A stretch of DNA of 64,000 nucleotides from contig NZ_JAFBCE010000001.1 in assembly GCF_016907555.1 (NCBI RefSeq), forward strand, positions 1,302,001-1,366,000, in the 5' to 3' direction. Below the pieces are notes generated by a model. It saw nothing but the letters and a program-made list of their open reading frames with translations, did not search any database and was not told the DNA's origin. The position numbers were made by a program, and so were the translations under genes. Position 1 is the stretch's first letter. Each line of letters opens with the position of its first letter. Positions 1-8,154 of this stretch are shown piece by piece. This DNA is from Microbacterium laevaniformans. Lineage in GTDB: Bacteria > Actinomycetota > Actinomycetes > Actinomycetales > Microbacteriaceae.

Positions 1-2
1 CC

Positions 3-3000
3 GGACGCACCTTCCTCGTCCAGGAGGCGAAGGGGCAAGGCGGGACGACGCCCCTTCCGACACCGGATGCCGTCGGCTCGCTCGCGCTGAGCGGGACGAC
101 CGGCAAGGTGGCCCTCGTCTCGAATGAGACCATCGTGACCGGACCGAGCGACGCCGACGTCGTCGACTACGTGGCCTGGGGTTCGTCCGCGACACCCGCG
201 GCCGGCTCGCCCGCACCCGGCACCGAGAACCCGACGAGCATCTCGCGCGACGCGTCGCACACCAACACCGCCGTCAACAGCGCGGACTTCGCCGTGGGTG
301 CCCCCACTCCGCAGAACTCCGGTGCGGGCACGGAGCCGACGCCCGCGCCGACCGGCACCGCGTCTCCCTCTCCCGAGCCCACGACGACGTCCACCCCGAC
401 GCCGCAGCCGACCTCGACGGGAACCCCCGGGACCGAGACGATCACACCGATCGCGGCGATCCAAGGCTCCGGCGACAGCACCCCGCTGAACGGCCAGACC
501 GTCACGACCGAAGGCGTCGTCACCGCTCAGTATGCGACCGGCGGCTACAACGGCTACGTCATCCAGACGCCCGGGACCGGCGGCGCGATCGATCTGAGCG
601 CCCACACGGCATCCGACGCTATCTTTGTCTACGCGAAGACCCCGGCCGTCGCCAACGAGGTCGCGCTCGGAGACACTGTCCGCGTCACCGGCAAGGTGTC
701 CGAGTTCAACGGCCTCACCCAGCTCGCGGTCGACACGGGCGCGGCTCGCAAGATCGACGCGGCTGCGGCCCCGAAGCCCGTCGTGCTCACGACGTGGCCG
801 GCCTCGATCGCCCAGCGCGAGAGCCTCGAGTCGATGCTCGTGAGCGTCACCGGCACCTTCACGGTGACCAACACCAACAACACCAACCGCTATGGCGAAG
901 TGGGTCTTGCCGCCGGCAGCGGCGTGCTCCGTCAGCCGACGGACGTCGCCCGCCCCGGCAGCGCCGAGGCCGCCGCGGCCGCGGCGGACAACGTTGCCCG
1001 CGGCGTCGTCCTCGACGACGGCGGTTCGCTCGACTATGCCGCGCGCGCCAACAACGGCACCGGTGCGCTCCTGAACGGAGACCTGACTCCGGCCTACGTC
1101 TCGCTCGACAAGCCGGTCGTCGTCGGCGGCACCGCATCGTTGAGCGGCGCGTTCGTGCTCGATTACCGCAACAACACGTGGAAGCTGAACCCGGTGTCCT
1201 TCCTCGCCGGCGATGGCAAGACGCAGGGGCAGGCGAGCTTCACCAACCCGCGCATCGCGGCTCCCGCCTCGGTCGGCGGCGACCTCAGCGTGGGTTCGTT
1301 CAACGTGCTCAACTACTTCACGACGCTCGGCTCGTCCGATGCGTCCTGCCAGCCCTACAGCGACCGCGCCGGCGTCGGCACGAACGTGCGCGGCGGCTGC
1401 GACCTGCGCGGCGCGTGGGGTGCGGCGGACCTCGCCCGCCAGCAGTCGAAGATCGTCTCGGCCATCAACACGCTGGACGCCTCGGTGGTCGGTCTCATGG
1501 AGATCGAGAACTCGGCCAAGTCCACGCCGGCGACACCGGACAAGGCCGTCTCGACCCTCGTCGCGGCGCTCAACGCCGCTGCGGGAAGCGAGAAGTGGGC
1601 CCACGTCCCGGCATCCGCACAGCTGCCTGATGCGTCGCAGCAGGACGTCATCCGCAACGCGATCATCTATCAGCCCGCCCGCGTCGCACCCGTCGGCGAG
1701 GCTCTGGCACTCGGGACGCAGTCGGGATCCGGACAGGCCTTCGACAACGCGCGCGAGCCGATCGCGCAGAAGTTCGCGCCCGCGGGCGGCGGCGAGTCGT
1801 TCCTCTTCGTCGTGAACCACTTCAAGTCCAAGGGTTCCAGCGGAGCCAGCGGCGCGCAGGCCGACCAGAAGGACGGACAGGGGGCGTGGAACCCGGCCCG
1901 GGTCGCGCAGGCCAGCGCGCTGCGCGACTGGGTCTCTTCCCTCACCGCGAACGGAGAAGCGGCGGTGCTCGTTGGCGACTTCAACTCCTACACCCAGGAG
2001 GACCCGCTGAAGGTCCTCTACGACGCGGGTTACACGGATGCCGAGTCGGCGCTGAAGGTGGGCCGGTCCACGTACTCGTTCGACGGCCTCTCGGGCTCAC
2101 TCGACCACGTGCTGCTGAACGGCGCGGCATGGAAGCGCGTCACGGGCGGCGACGTCTGGAACATCAACTCCGGGGAGTCGGTGGCGCTGGAGTACAGCCG
2201 CTACAACAACCACGGCACGCTGTTCTGGCAGGACGGCCCGTACCGCTCCAGCGATCACGATCCGCTAAAGGTCGGTCTGTCGGCCCGTAAGAGCGCTCCG
2301 AGGACGATCGACATCCTGACGATCAACGACTTCCACGGTCGCATCGAGCCCGGCAGCCAGGGCGAGGCCGGAGCGGCCGTGCTCGCCGGAGCGGTCGCGG
2401 CCAAGAAGGCGAAGAACCCGAACACGTTGCTGGTCTCGGCCGGCGACAACATCGGGGCGTCGACCTTCACTTCGCTGATCCAGCAGGACAGCCCGACCAT
2501 CGACGCGCTGAAGGCCGCGGGGCTGGAGGTGTCGGCCGTCGGTAACCACGAGTTCGACCGTGGTTTCGCAGACCTGAAGAACCGGGTGCTTCCGCGCTTC
2601 GGTGGCAACGCCGACCCGTCGAAGGCGACACCGGAGCAGATCACGGCGGGCTCGCCGTACACGCTCGGTGCCAACGTGTACGTGAGGGGCACGAAGACGC
2701 CGGCGCTGCCGGAGTACACCGTGAAGACGCTCGACGGCGTGCGCGTCGCGTTCATCGGCACGGTCACCACCGACACGGCACGCATGGTCGATCCGCAGGG
2801 CATCAAGGACATCGACTTCGGCGACCAGCTCGAAGCGGCCAACCGCGTCGCCGACAAGATCGCCGCAGGCGACCTCGCCGATGTGACCGTGCTGCTCACG
2901 CACTCCGGATCGTCGGTGTCGAACCAGTGCGATGCGGTCGCCACCGACCCGTCGGACTTCGGCACCCTCATCCGCGGAGCGTCGGCCCACATCGACGCCA

Positions 3001-4415
3001 TCGTTTCGGCCCACACCCACCAGACCTACGCGTGCAACGTGCAGGTGGGCTCCACCGGAAAGCTGCGTCCCGTCATCCAGGCGTCCGAGTACGGCAAGGC
3101 GCTCGGCCAGCTCTCGCTGACGTACGACACCGACGCTCACGAGCTGGTGTCGGCGACCGGATCCACGCAGACGCTCGCCAAGGCCTACCCGGCCGACGCG
3201 GCGGTCGCCTCGATGGTCGCCGCCTTCACCGCGCAGGCCAGCACGATCGGTTCCAAGCCGGTGGGCGTCATCACGGCTGACATCCTGCGTGGCGGCACGA
3301 GCGGGTCGGACCGTGGAGTCGAGTCGACCATGGGCAACACCGTCGCCGACATCTATCTCTGGGCCACCAGCACCAACCCGGCCTACGCGGGCACGAAGGC
3401 GCAGATCGCGCTGATGAACCCGGGCGGTTTGCGCGCCGACCTGCGATACACGGGTGACGGCACCGTCACCTACAAGCAGCTCGCCGACGTGCAGCCCTTC
3501 GCCAACACGCTCGTCACGGTGACGCTCACGGGTGCCCAGCTGAAGGACATCCTGACGCGCCAGTGGCAGGCGACGGGCGACCGTCCCAAGCTGCACCTGG
3601 GTGTCTCGAAGGGGTTCACCTACGAGTACACCGAGGATGCGCCGCCCGCCGGTCAGACGGCCTCGCGGTCGGGACACATCGTGTCGATGTCGCTGGACGG
3701 AAAGAAGATCACCGACGCCGACACCTTCACGGTGGTGACGAACTCGTTCCTTGCCAACGGCGGAGACGGCTTCACGCCGTTCGCCCAGGGGACGAACCGC
3801 ACCGACACCGGTCAGGTCGACCTCGACGCGACCCTTGCGTACGCGAAGGCGATCAAGCCGATCGCCCCGTCGTCGGTGGGGCGCGCCGTCCTGGTCAGCG
3901 ACACCACCCCGTCGCCGACTCCGACCGCGACTCCGACGGCAACGCCGACCGCGTCGCCGACCGGCGCGCCATCGCCCTCTCCGACGAGCACGCTGCCGGC
4001 AACCGGCGGGGTGACGGTGGGTGCGTCGAGCACGGGCCTGTCTGCGGACGGGCGGATCGAGCGCGGGTCTTCGTTCACCGTGACCCTGACCGGCCTCGGC
4101 GCCTTCGAGCAGGTCGTGGCCACGCTGAACAGCGACCCGATCGTGATCACGGGCATCCCCGCCGCCGATGCGAACGGTCGCGTCACCTTCACGGTGAACG
4201 TTCCGCAGTCGCTGCCGCTCGGAACCCACCACCTCATCGTGTTGGGTGCCGACGGACGGGTCGTGCTGAACCTTCCGCTGCAGGTGGTCGGTGAGGGCAC
4301 CCTCGCCACCACGGGCGCCGAGCTCCCCTGGGGCCTCGCGCTCGGCGGAGCGTTCTTGCTCGCGGCCGGCCTGCTGCTCGCGATGACACGTCGTCGTCGG
4401 AGCCTCATGGGCTGA
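3..4415 (+). CDS. Wall-anchored ExeM/NucH-type nuclease fused to 5'-nucleotidase (5'-partial)
   Basis: The reading frame is open from the window's first complete codon, so the N-terminus is missing. The first residues look like a lamin-tail domain. After a Pro/Thr linker comes an OB-like region, then an endonuclease/exonuclease/phosphatase domain (GSFNVLNYF, LMEIEN, VGDFNSY, SSDHDPLK). Next is a metallophosphoesterase/5'-nucleotidase domain (INDFHGRIEP, GNHEFDRG, SAHTHQ) and its C-terminal substrate domain. The end is a sorting signal: LATTG, a hydrophobic helix and RRRR, fitting the LAxTG motif of class E sortases. An LPATGG sits earlier, in a Pro/Thr linker. The likely role is scavenging extracellular DNA and nucleotides at the cell wall, releasing phosphate and nucleosides. 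Domain identities rest on clear motifs; the substrate is inferred. Confidence 0.93.
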   Translation, partial: GRTFLVQEAKGQGGTTPLPTPDAVGSLALSGTTGKVALVSNETIVTGPSDADVVDYVAWGSSATPAAGSPAPGTENPTSISRDASHTNTAVNSADFAVGAPTPQNSGAGTEPTPAPTGTASPSPEPTTTSTPTPQPTSTGTPGTETITPIAAIQGSGDSTPLNGQTVTTEGVVTAQYATGGYNGYVIQTPGTGGAIDLSAHTASDAIFVYAKTPAVANEVALGDTVRVTGKVSEFNGLTQLAVDTGAARKIDAAAAPKPVVLTTWPASIAQRESLESMLVSVTGTFTVTNTNNTNRYGEVGLAAGSGVLRQPTDVARPGSAEAAAAAADNVARGVVLDDGGSLDYAARANNGTGALLNGDLTPAYVSLDKPVVVGGTASLSGAFVLDYRNNTWKLNPVSFLAGDGKTQGQASFTNPRIAAPASVGGDLSVGSFNVLNYFTTLGSSDASCQPYSDRAGVGTNVRGGCDLRGAWGAADLARQQSKIVSAINTLDASVVGLMEIENSAKSTPATPDKAVSTLVAALNAAAGSEKWAHVPASAQLPDASQQDVIRNAIIYQPARVAPVGEALALGTQSGSGQAFDNAREPIAQKFAPAGGGESFLFVVNHFKSKGSSGASGAQADQKDGQGAWNPARVAQASALRDWVSSLTANGEAAVLVGDFNSYTQEDPLKVLYDAGYTDAESALKVGRSTYSFDGLSGSLDHVLLNGAAWKRVTGGDVWNINSGESVALEYSRYNNHGTLFWQDGPYRSSDHDPLKVGLSARKSAPRTIDILTINDFHGRIEPGSQGEAGAAVLAGAVAAKKAKNPNTLLVSAGDNIGASTFTSLIQQDSPTIDALKAAGLEVSAVGNHEFDRGFADLKNRVLPRFGGNADPSKATPEQITAGSPYTLGANVYVRGTKTPALPEYTVKTLDGVRVAFIGTVTTDTARMVDPQGIKDIDFGDQLEAANRVADKIAAGDLADVTVLLTHSGSSVSNQCDAVATDPSDFGTLIRGASAHIDAIVSAHTHQTYACNVQVGSTGKLRPVIQASEYGKALGQLSLTYDTDAHELVSATGSTQTLAKAYPADAAVASMVAAFTAQASTIGSKPVGVITADILRGGTSGSDRGVESTMGNTVADIYLWATSTNPAYAGTKAQIALMNPGGLRADLRYTGDGTVTYKQLADVQPFANTLVTVTLTGAQLKDILTRQWQATGDRPKLHLGVSKGFTYEYTEDAPPAGQTASRSGHIVSMSLDGKKITDADTFTVVTNSFLANGGDGFTPFAQGTNRTDTGQVDLDATLAYAKAIKPIAPSSVGRAVLVSDTTPSPTPTATPTATPTASPTGAPSPSPTSTLPATGGVTVGASSTGLSADGRIERGSSFTVTLTGLGAFEQVVATLNSDPIVITGIPAADANGRVTFTVNVPQSLPLGTHHLIVLGADGRVVLNLPLQVVGEGTLATTGAELPWGLALGGAFLLAAGLLLAMTRRRRSLMG

Positions 4416-4426
4416 TCGCTTGCACC

Positions 4427-4466
4427 CGAGGCCCCGGCCCCGCTTCGGCGGGTGTCCGGGGCCTCG
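4427..4466 (+). terminator. Terminator hairpin after the nuclease gene
   Basis: CGAGGCCCCGG and CCGGGGCCTCG form a perfect 11-bp stem just after the stop codon. There is no long T-tract, as is common in high-GC actinobacteria. Confidence 0.65.
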
Positions 4467-4510
4467 TGCGTGTCTGCGCGCAGGTCGGATCCCGGGCCGC
4501 GCCCACTGCT

Positions 4511-4516
4511 TAGGCT
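4511..4516 (+). promoter_or_regulatory. -10 box TAGGCT, leaderless start
   Basis: TAGGCT ends 7 nt before the hydrolase ATG and there is no Shine-Dalgarno sequence. This spacing places the transcription start at or next to the A of the start codon. Confidence 0.6.
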
Positions 4517-4523
4517 GAAGACC

Positions 4524-5267
4524 ATGGCGACGACGGTGGTGATGGTGCACGGCATCCGTACCTCGGCGACGATGTGGCGCGCGCAGGTCGAGCATCTGCG
4601 TGGCCGCGGCATCGACGCGGTCGCCCTCGACCTCCCGGGCCACGGTGCGCGGATGGGCGAGCCCTTCACGCTCGAGGGCGCATTCGGGACGATCGACCGA
4701 GCCGTGCGCGACGCCGCTGAACGAGGTCGCGTGCTGCTCGTCGGCCATTCGATGGGTGGTCTCGTGTCCCTCGAGTACGTCGGCGGTGCGGATCGCCCGC
4801 CGGTCGACGCGTTCATCGCGGCATCCTGCACCGCGATCCCGCGCGGTGTGGCGCTGCAGACCTATCGCACGCTCGCTCGCGGCTTCGATCGGCTTCCCCG
4901 CCGCGGCGCACCGATCGCCGAGTGGGTGCTCGATCGCACGCTGCCCGTCGAGACGCGGGCCGACTTCGGCGCCGGTGGGTATGCGTATGACGCGCAGGAC
5001 ACCGCGCTGCGCAGCCTGTCGGTGCTCGACCTGCTCGCCGCGCTGCGTCGCATCGCGGTGCCGACGTGGTTCGTGAACGGGCAGTTCGATCAGTTGCGCA
5101 TCAACGAGAAGCTGTTCACGTCTCTGGTGCCCGCCGCGGAGCTCATCGTGGTGCCACGTACCTCGCACCTGGTCACGGCGATGCGCCCACGAGTCTTCAA
5201 CGCCGTGATCGACGTGGCGCTGGCGACGATGGATGCCGCCTCACCGCCCGCACCATCAGGGTCATGA
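4524..5267 (+). CDS. Alpha/beta hydrolase
   Basis: A 247-residue alpha/beta-hydrolase fold protein. The oxyanion-hole region VMVHGIRT is near residue 6, the nucleophile elbow GHSMGG lies around residues 74-79, and a late His (TSHLV) completes the likely Ser-Asp-His triad. No signal peptide is seen, so it is probably cytosolic. Family members are esterases, lipases or C-C hydrolases; the substrate cannot be read from sequence. The frame is open further upstream, but the ATG chosen here is where homology starts and lies 7 nt behind a TAGGCT box. The last 71 bp overlap the convergent MFS gene. Confidence 0.85.
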   Translation: MATTVVMVHGIRTSATMWRAQVEHLRGRGIDAVALDLPGHGARMGEPFTLEGAFGTIDRAVRDAAERGRVLLVGHSMGGLVSLEYVGGADRPPVDAFIAASCTAIPRGVALQTYRTLARGFDRLPRRGAPIAEWVLDRTLPVETRADFGAGGYAYDAQDTALRSLSVLDLLAALRRIAVPTWFVNGQFDQLRINEKLFTSLVPAAELIVVPRTSHLVTAMRPRVFNAVIDVALATMDAASPPAPSGS

Positions 5268-6376
5268 GTCCGCCGACCACCGACAGCACGGCGCTGCCCA
5301 GGAACAGCAGCCAGAACCCCCCGACGGCGGCGACCAGGCCGGCACCGACCAGCGGCCCGAGCAACTGACCCAGGCTCGCTGCGACGGTGACGAAGCCCAA
5401 GTCGCGAGCGCTGTCCTCCGGAAACGGCAGGAGGTCGGTGCCGAGCGCGAGCCCGACGGCCATGTATGCGCCGTACCCGACGCCCAGCAGCGCGGCCGCG
5501 ACCAGGGCGAGCTCGAACGAGGGGAACGCCGCCAGCAACACGGCGGCACCGCCCTGCACGAGGGCGGCGGCGACCGTCATGCCGCGGCGGCGTCCGGTGC
5601 GATCCGAGACCGCCCCGGCGACGACGGATGCCGCGACGACGAAGACGGTGTAGACGACGATGAGCAGCAGCAGTTCGTCCTGTGCGTCGGCCGGGTCGCG
5701 GTGCAGCCCGTAGAGGAGGAAGAACAGCAGCAGGCCGGTACCGAGGGCGTTGCCGATGTTGACGACGAGACGCCCCCACAGCATCCACGCGAAATCGCGG
5801 TCCCGGAAGGCAGCGAAGCGCTCCGCGGCGGAGAGACGGGTGCGTGCGGTGGCGGAAGCGGCGGGTGCGGGCGGGTCGGGCAGCAGCAGGGCGCCGAGGC
5901 CGCCCGCGATCAGCAGGACGCCGCCGAGGACGAGATAGCCCGCGATCACGCCCAGGCCGAGAAGGACGATAACCCCCACGCCGACGACGACTCCGAGGGC
6001 CTGCGAGGACGAGATCGAGGCGGAAGCGGTGCCGCGCTGCTCGGTGAGCTGGTCGGCGATCATCGCGGTGAACGCTGCGGATGCGACGGCGACACCGACG
6101 GAGACGCCGATCCACGACATCGCCACCGCCCACGGGCCCGTGGCGAACGCGAGGCCGATCAGCGAGACGGCGCCCAGTACCACTCCCCCGAGCGCCCACG
6201 GACGACGCCTGCCGAAGGCGCCGCGGGTGCGATCGCTCATTCCGCCGGCGAGCGGGCAGCGGGGTCAGCTGGGCTGTCCAGATCGCCAGCCACGCGAGGG
6301 TGAACAGTGTGAACCATGCGGCACCGGCGCGTCGGGGCGCGTTCCGGGTGCTCGGGTCTGGCGAGGCGGCAGTCAC
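5197..6376 (-). pseudogene. MFS transporter with internal deletion and frameshift
   Basis: A major facilitator protein with one frame holding the N-terminus (AAWFTLFTLAWLAIWTAQL, TM1) and another holding the rest, which begins at PLAGGMSDRTRG (loop after TM2). The residues normally between TM1 and that loop are absent and the frame changes at the join, where short CCGCT sequences meet. This looks like an internal deletion of roughly 50 residues. From the internal ATG at 6240 a 347-residue protein lacking the first helices could still be made. The loop motif matches sugar/drug MFS proteins, but no substrate can be named. It converges on the hydrolase gene. Confidence 0.75.
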
Positions 6377-6483
6377 GGCGACTCCGTCGTCGGCGGGCCT
6401 CGTCGATGAGGCCGAACGAGCCGATCATGCCGCACGCCTGGCGCCGCGGGCCGCATTGCGGGGGCGGCGCGCGGCGACCTGAT

Positions 6484-6489
6484 AGACTC
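6484..6489 (+). promoter_or_regulatory. Likely -10 box (TAGACT) of rpsT
   Basis: TAGACT lies about 105 nt before the rpsT start. The long leader contains a possible hairpin near 6503-6525 (GCGTGTGGG against CCCCGCACGC), compatible with the leader-mediated autoregulation known for S20 in other bacteria. The regulation is inferred. Confidence 0.4.
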
Positions 6490-6593
6490 GGTGATTGGCT
6501 TGCGTGTGGGTCCCACCCCGCACGCCGCCGGAGGCGTCCCTCTACCGCTACCCCGGCACATCCATCGAAAACCGAACGAAAGAGCCGTCGAAC

Positions 6594-6854
6594 GTGGCGA
6601 ACATCAAGTCGCAGATCAAGCGCAACAAGACCAACGAGAAGGCGCGCGAGCGCAACAAGGCCGTCAAGAGCGAGCTGAAGACCGAAGTGCGTCGCACCCG
6701 CGAGGCCATCGCCGCCGGTGACAAGGCTGCCGCGGAGAAGGCGCTGGCGAAGGCGTCCAAGAAGCTCGACAAGGCCGTGAGCAAGGGCGTCATCCACGAG
6801 AACCAGGCCGCGAACCGCAAGTCGTCGATCGCGAAGCAGGTCGCCGCTCTCTGA
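6594..6854 (+). CDS. rpsT: 30S ribosomal protein S20
   Basis: 86 residues, starting [20 protein letters not shown] and ending [10 protein letters not shown], the classic S20 pattern of a Lys/Arg-rich helical bundle that binds 16S rRNA early in 30S assembly. The length matches the family. The GTG start is chosen because S20 always begins (M)ANIKSQ; the longer upstream frame is leader RNA. A bidirectional terminator follows. In actinobacteria rpsT commonly lies beside holA and comEC, as here. Confidence 0.97.
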   Translation: MANIKSQIKRNKTNEKARERNKAVKSELKTEVRRTREAIAAGDKAAAEKALAKASKKLDKAVSKGVIHENQAANRKSSIAKQVAAL

Positions 6855-6867
6855 GCCGCGTCCATAT

Positions 6868-6911
6868 CGACGAAGGCCCGTCCCCGCATCCGCGGCGGCG
6901 GGCCTTCGTCG
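6868..6911. terminator. Bidirectional terminator between rpsT and holA
   Basis: CGACGAAGGCCCG and CGGGCCTTCGTCG form a perfect 13-bp stem between two convergent genes. Confidence 0.8.
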
Positions 6912-7055
6912 TCGGTGGGCACGGTGCACGCGTGTGCGCGAGCGCGTGTTCGTCGGTCCTGTCTGGTCGTTCGTTCGTGACGGATGCGACCAGACGGGAC
7001 GGATGAGCGCGGGGTCGGATGCGCCGCAGGGTGACGGATGCGGCATCCCCCGCGC

Positions 7056-8102
7056 TCAGGCGCCGTAGGGGGCGCGGGTGGCGATGATCGTGATGAGGCG
7101 CTCCACGGCGAAGACGGGATCGCGTGAGGCGCCTTTGACTTCGGCATCCGCCCGCGCCGCCGCCTGGATGGCGAGGCCGAGGCTCGCCTCGTTCCACCCC
7201 GTGAGGTCACGGCGGGCACGATCGACCTGCCAGTCCTTCATGCCGAGTCGAGCCGCGAGCGACGCGGACGACTCTCGGATGCCGGCGACGCGCGCCATCG
7301 TTCGCAGCTTCGAGGCGATCGCGGCAACGAGCGGCACCGGATCGGCGCCGCTGGCGAGGGCGTGGCGAAGAGCCACAAGAGCATCGCCGTAGCGGCCGGC
7401 GATGGCGGTGTCGGCGACCGCGAACGCCGAGGTCTCCACGCGGCCGCCGTAATACCGCTCGACGATCTGCTCGGTGATGTCGCCGGGCACGTCGGAGATG
7501 AGCTGCTGGCAGGCCGCGGCGAGCTCGGTGAGGTCGTCGGAGAATGCGCCCACGAGCGCGCGGAGAGCAACCGGCGCGATCTTCTTGCGCGCCGTCTGGA
7601 ACTCCCCAGCTGCGAAGTCGAAGCGGTCGGAGTCGCGCTTGACGGCCGGGCACGCGATCTCGATGCCGCCACCGGTACCGGATCGGATCGCATCGAGCAG
7701 CTTCTTGCCGCGCACGCTGGAACCGGTGTGGCGGAGCACCACCGTGGCGCCGTCCTGGGGGGCCTCGATGTAGGCGAGCGCCTCGGTCAGGAAAGCGTCG
7801 GAGCACTTCTCGACGCCTCCGACGCGCACGAGCCGCGGCTCGCCGAACAGCGACGGCGACGTGAGGGTCAGCAGGCTTCCGGAGGTGTAGTCGTCGGCCC
7901 GCAGGTCGGAGACCTCCAGGCTCGCATCCTCCGCGCGAAGGAACTCGCGGATGCCGGCGGTCGCCCGCTCCGCGCAGACGTCCTCGGGCCCGGAGACGAG
8001 CACGACGGGCGCCGGCTGCGGCGACCGCCAGGAGATCTGCGGGATCGCCGACGCGGTGCGCGCGCCTCCACGAGAGGCGGGACGACGCGGCGCGGAAGGC
8101 AT
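7056..8102 (-). CDS. holA: DNA polymerase III subunit delta
   Basis: A 348-residue clamp-loader delta subunit. It opens with PAPVVLVSGPEDV (the degenerate P-loop region of HolA), continues through an AAA+-like fold and ends in the helical collar domain (VERLITIIATRAPYG). In the gamma complex it opens the beta clamp for loading onto primed DNA. The ATG is chosen over one 30 nt upstream because it follows a TAGGCT box with 7-nt spacing. The comEC-holA-rpsT neighbourhood is conserved in actinobacteria and supports the call. Confidence 0.93.
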   Translation of the reverse strand: MPSAPRRPASRGGARTASAIPQISWRSPQPAPVVLVSGPEDVCAERATAGIREFLRAEDASLEVSDLRADDYTSGSLLTLTSPSLFGEPRLVRVGGVEKCSDAFLTEALAYIEAPQDGATVVLRHTGSSVRGKKLLDAIRSGTGGGIEIACPAVKRDSDRFDFAAGEFQTARKKIAPVALRALVGAFSDDLTELAAACQQLISDVPGDITEQIVERYYGGRVETSAFAVADTAIAGRYGDALVALRHALASGADPVPLVAAIASKLRTMARVAGIRESSASLAARLGMKDWQVDRARRDLTGWNEASLGLAIQAAARADAEVKGASRDPVFAVERLITIIATRAPYGA

Positions 8103-8109
8103 GAACACC

Positions 8110-8115
8110 AGCCTA
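8110..8115 (-). promoter_or_regulatory. -10 box TAGGCT of holA, leaderless
   Basis: Read on the minus strand, TAGGCT is followed by 7 nt and the ATG, with no Shine-Dalgarno sequence. It is independent of the upstream comEC transcript. Confidence 0.55.
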
Positions 8116-8154
8116 CCGACGGCTCGCGACACCGAGGCAGCGCTCGGCGGCAGC

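Noticed and set aside
2265..5168. A 967-codon open frame on the minus strand across the nuclease and hydrolase genes
   Set aside because: It is antisense to two clearly recognised genes, is rich in Arg/His/Gly from GC-biased codons and has no family motif.
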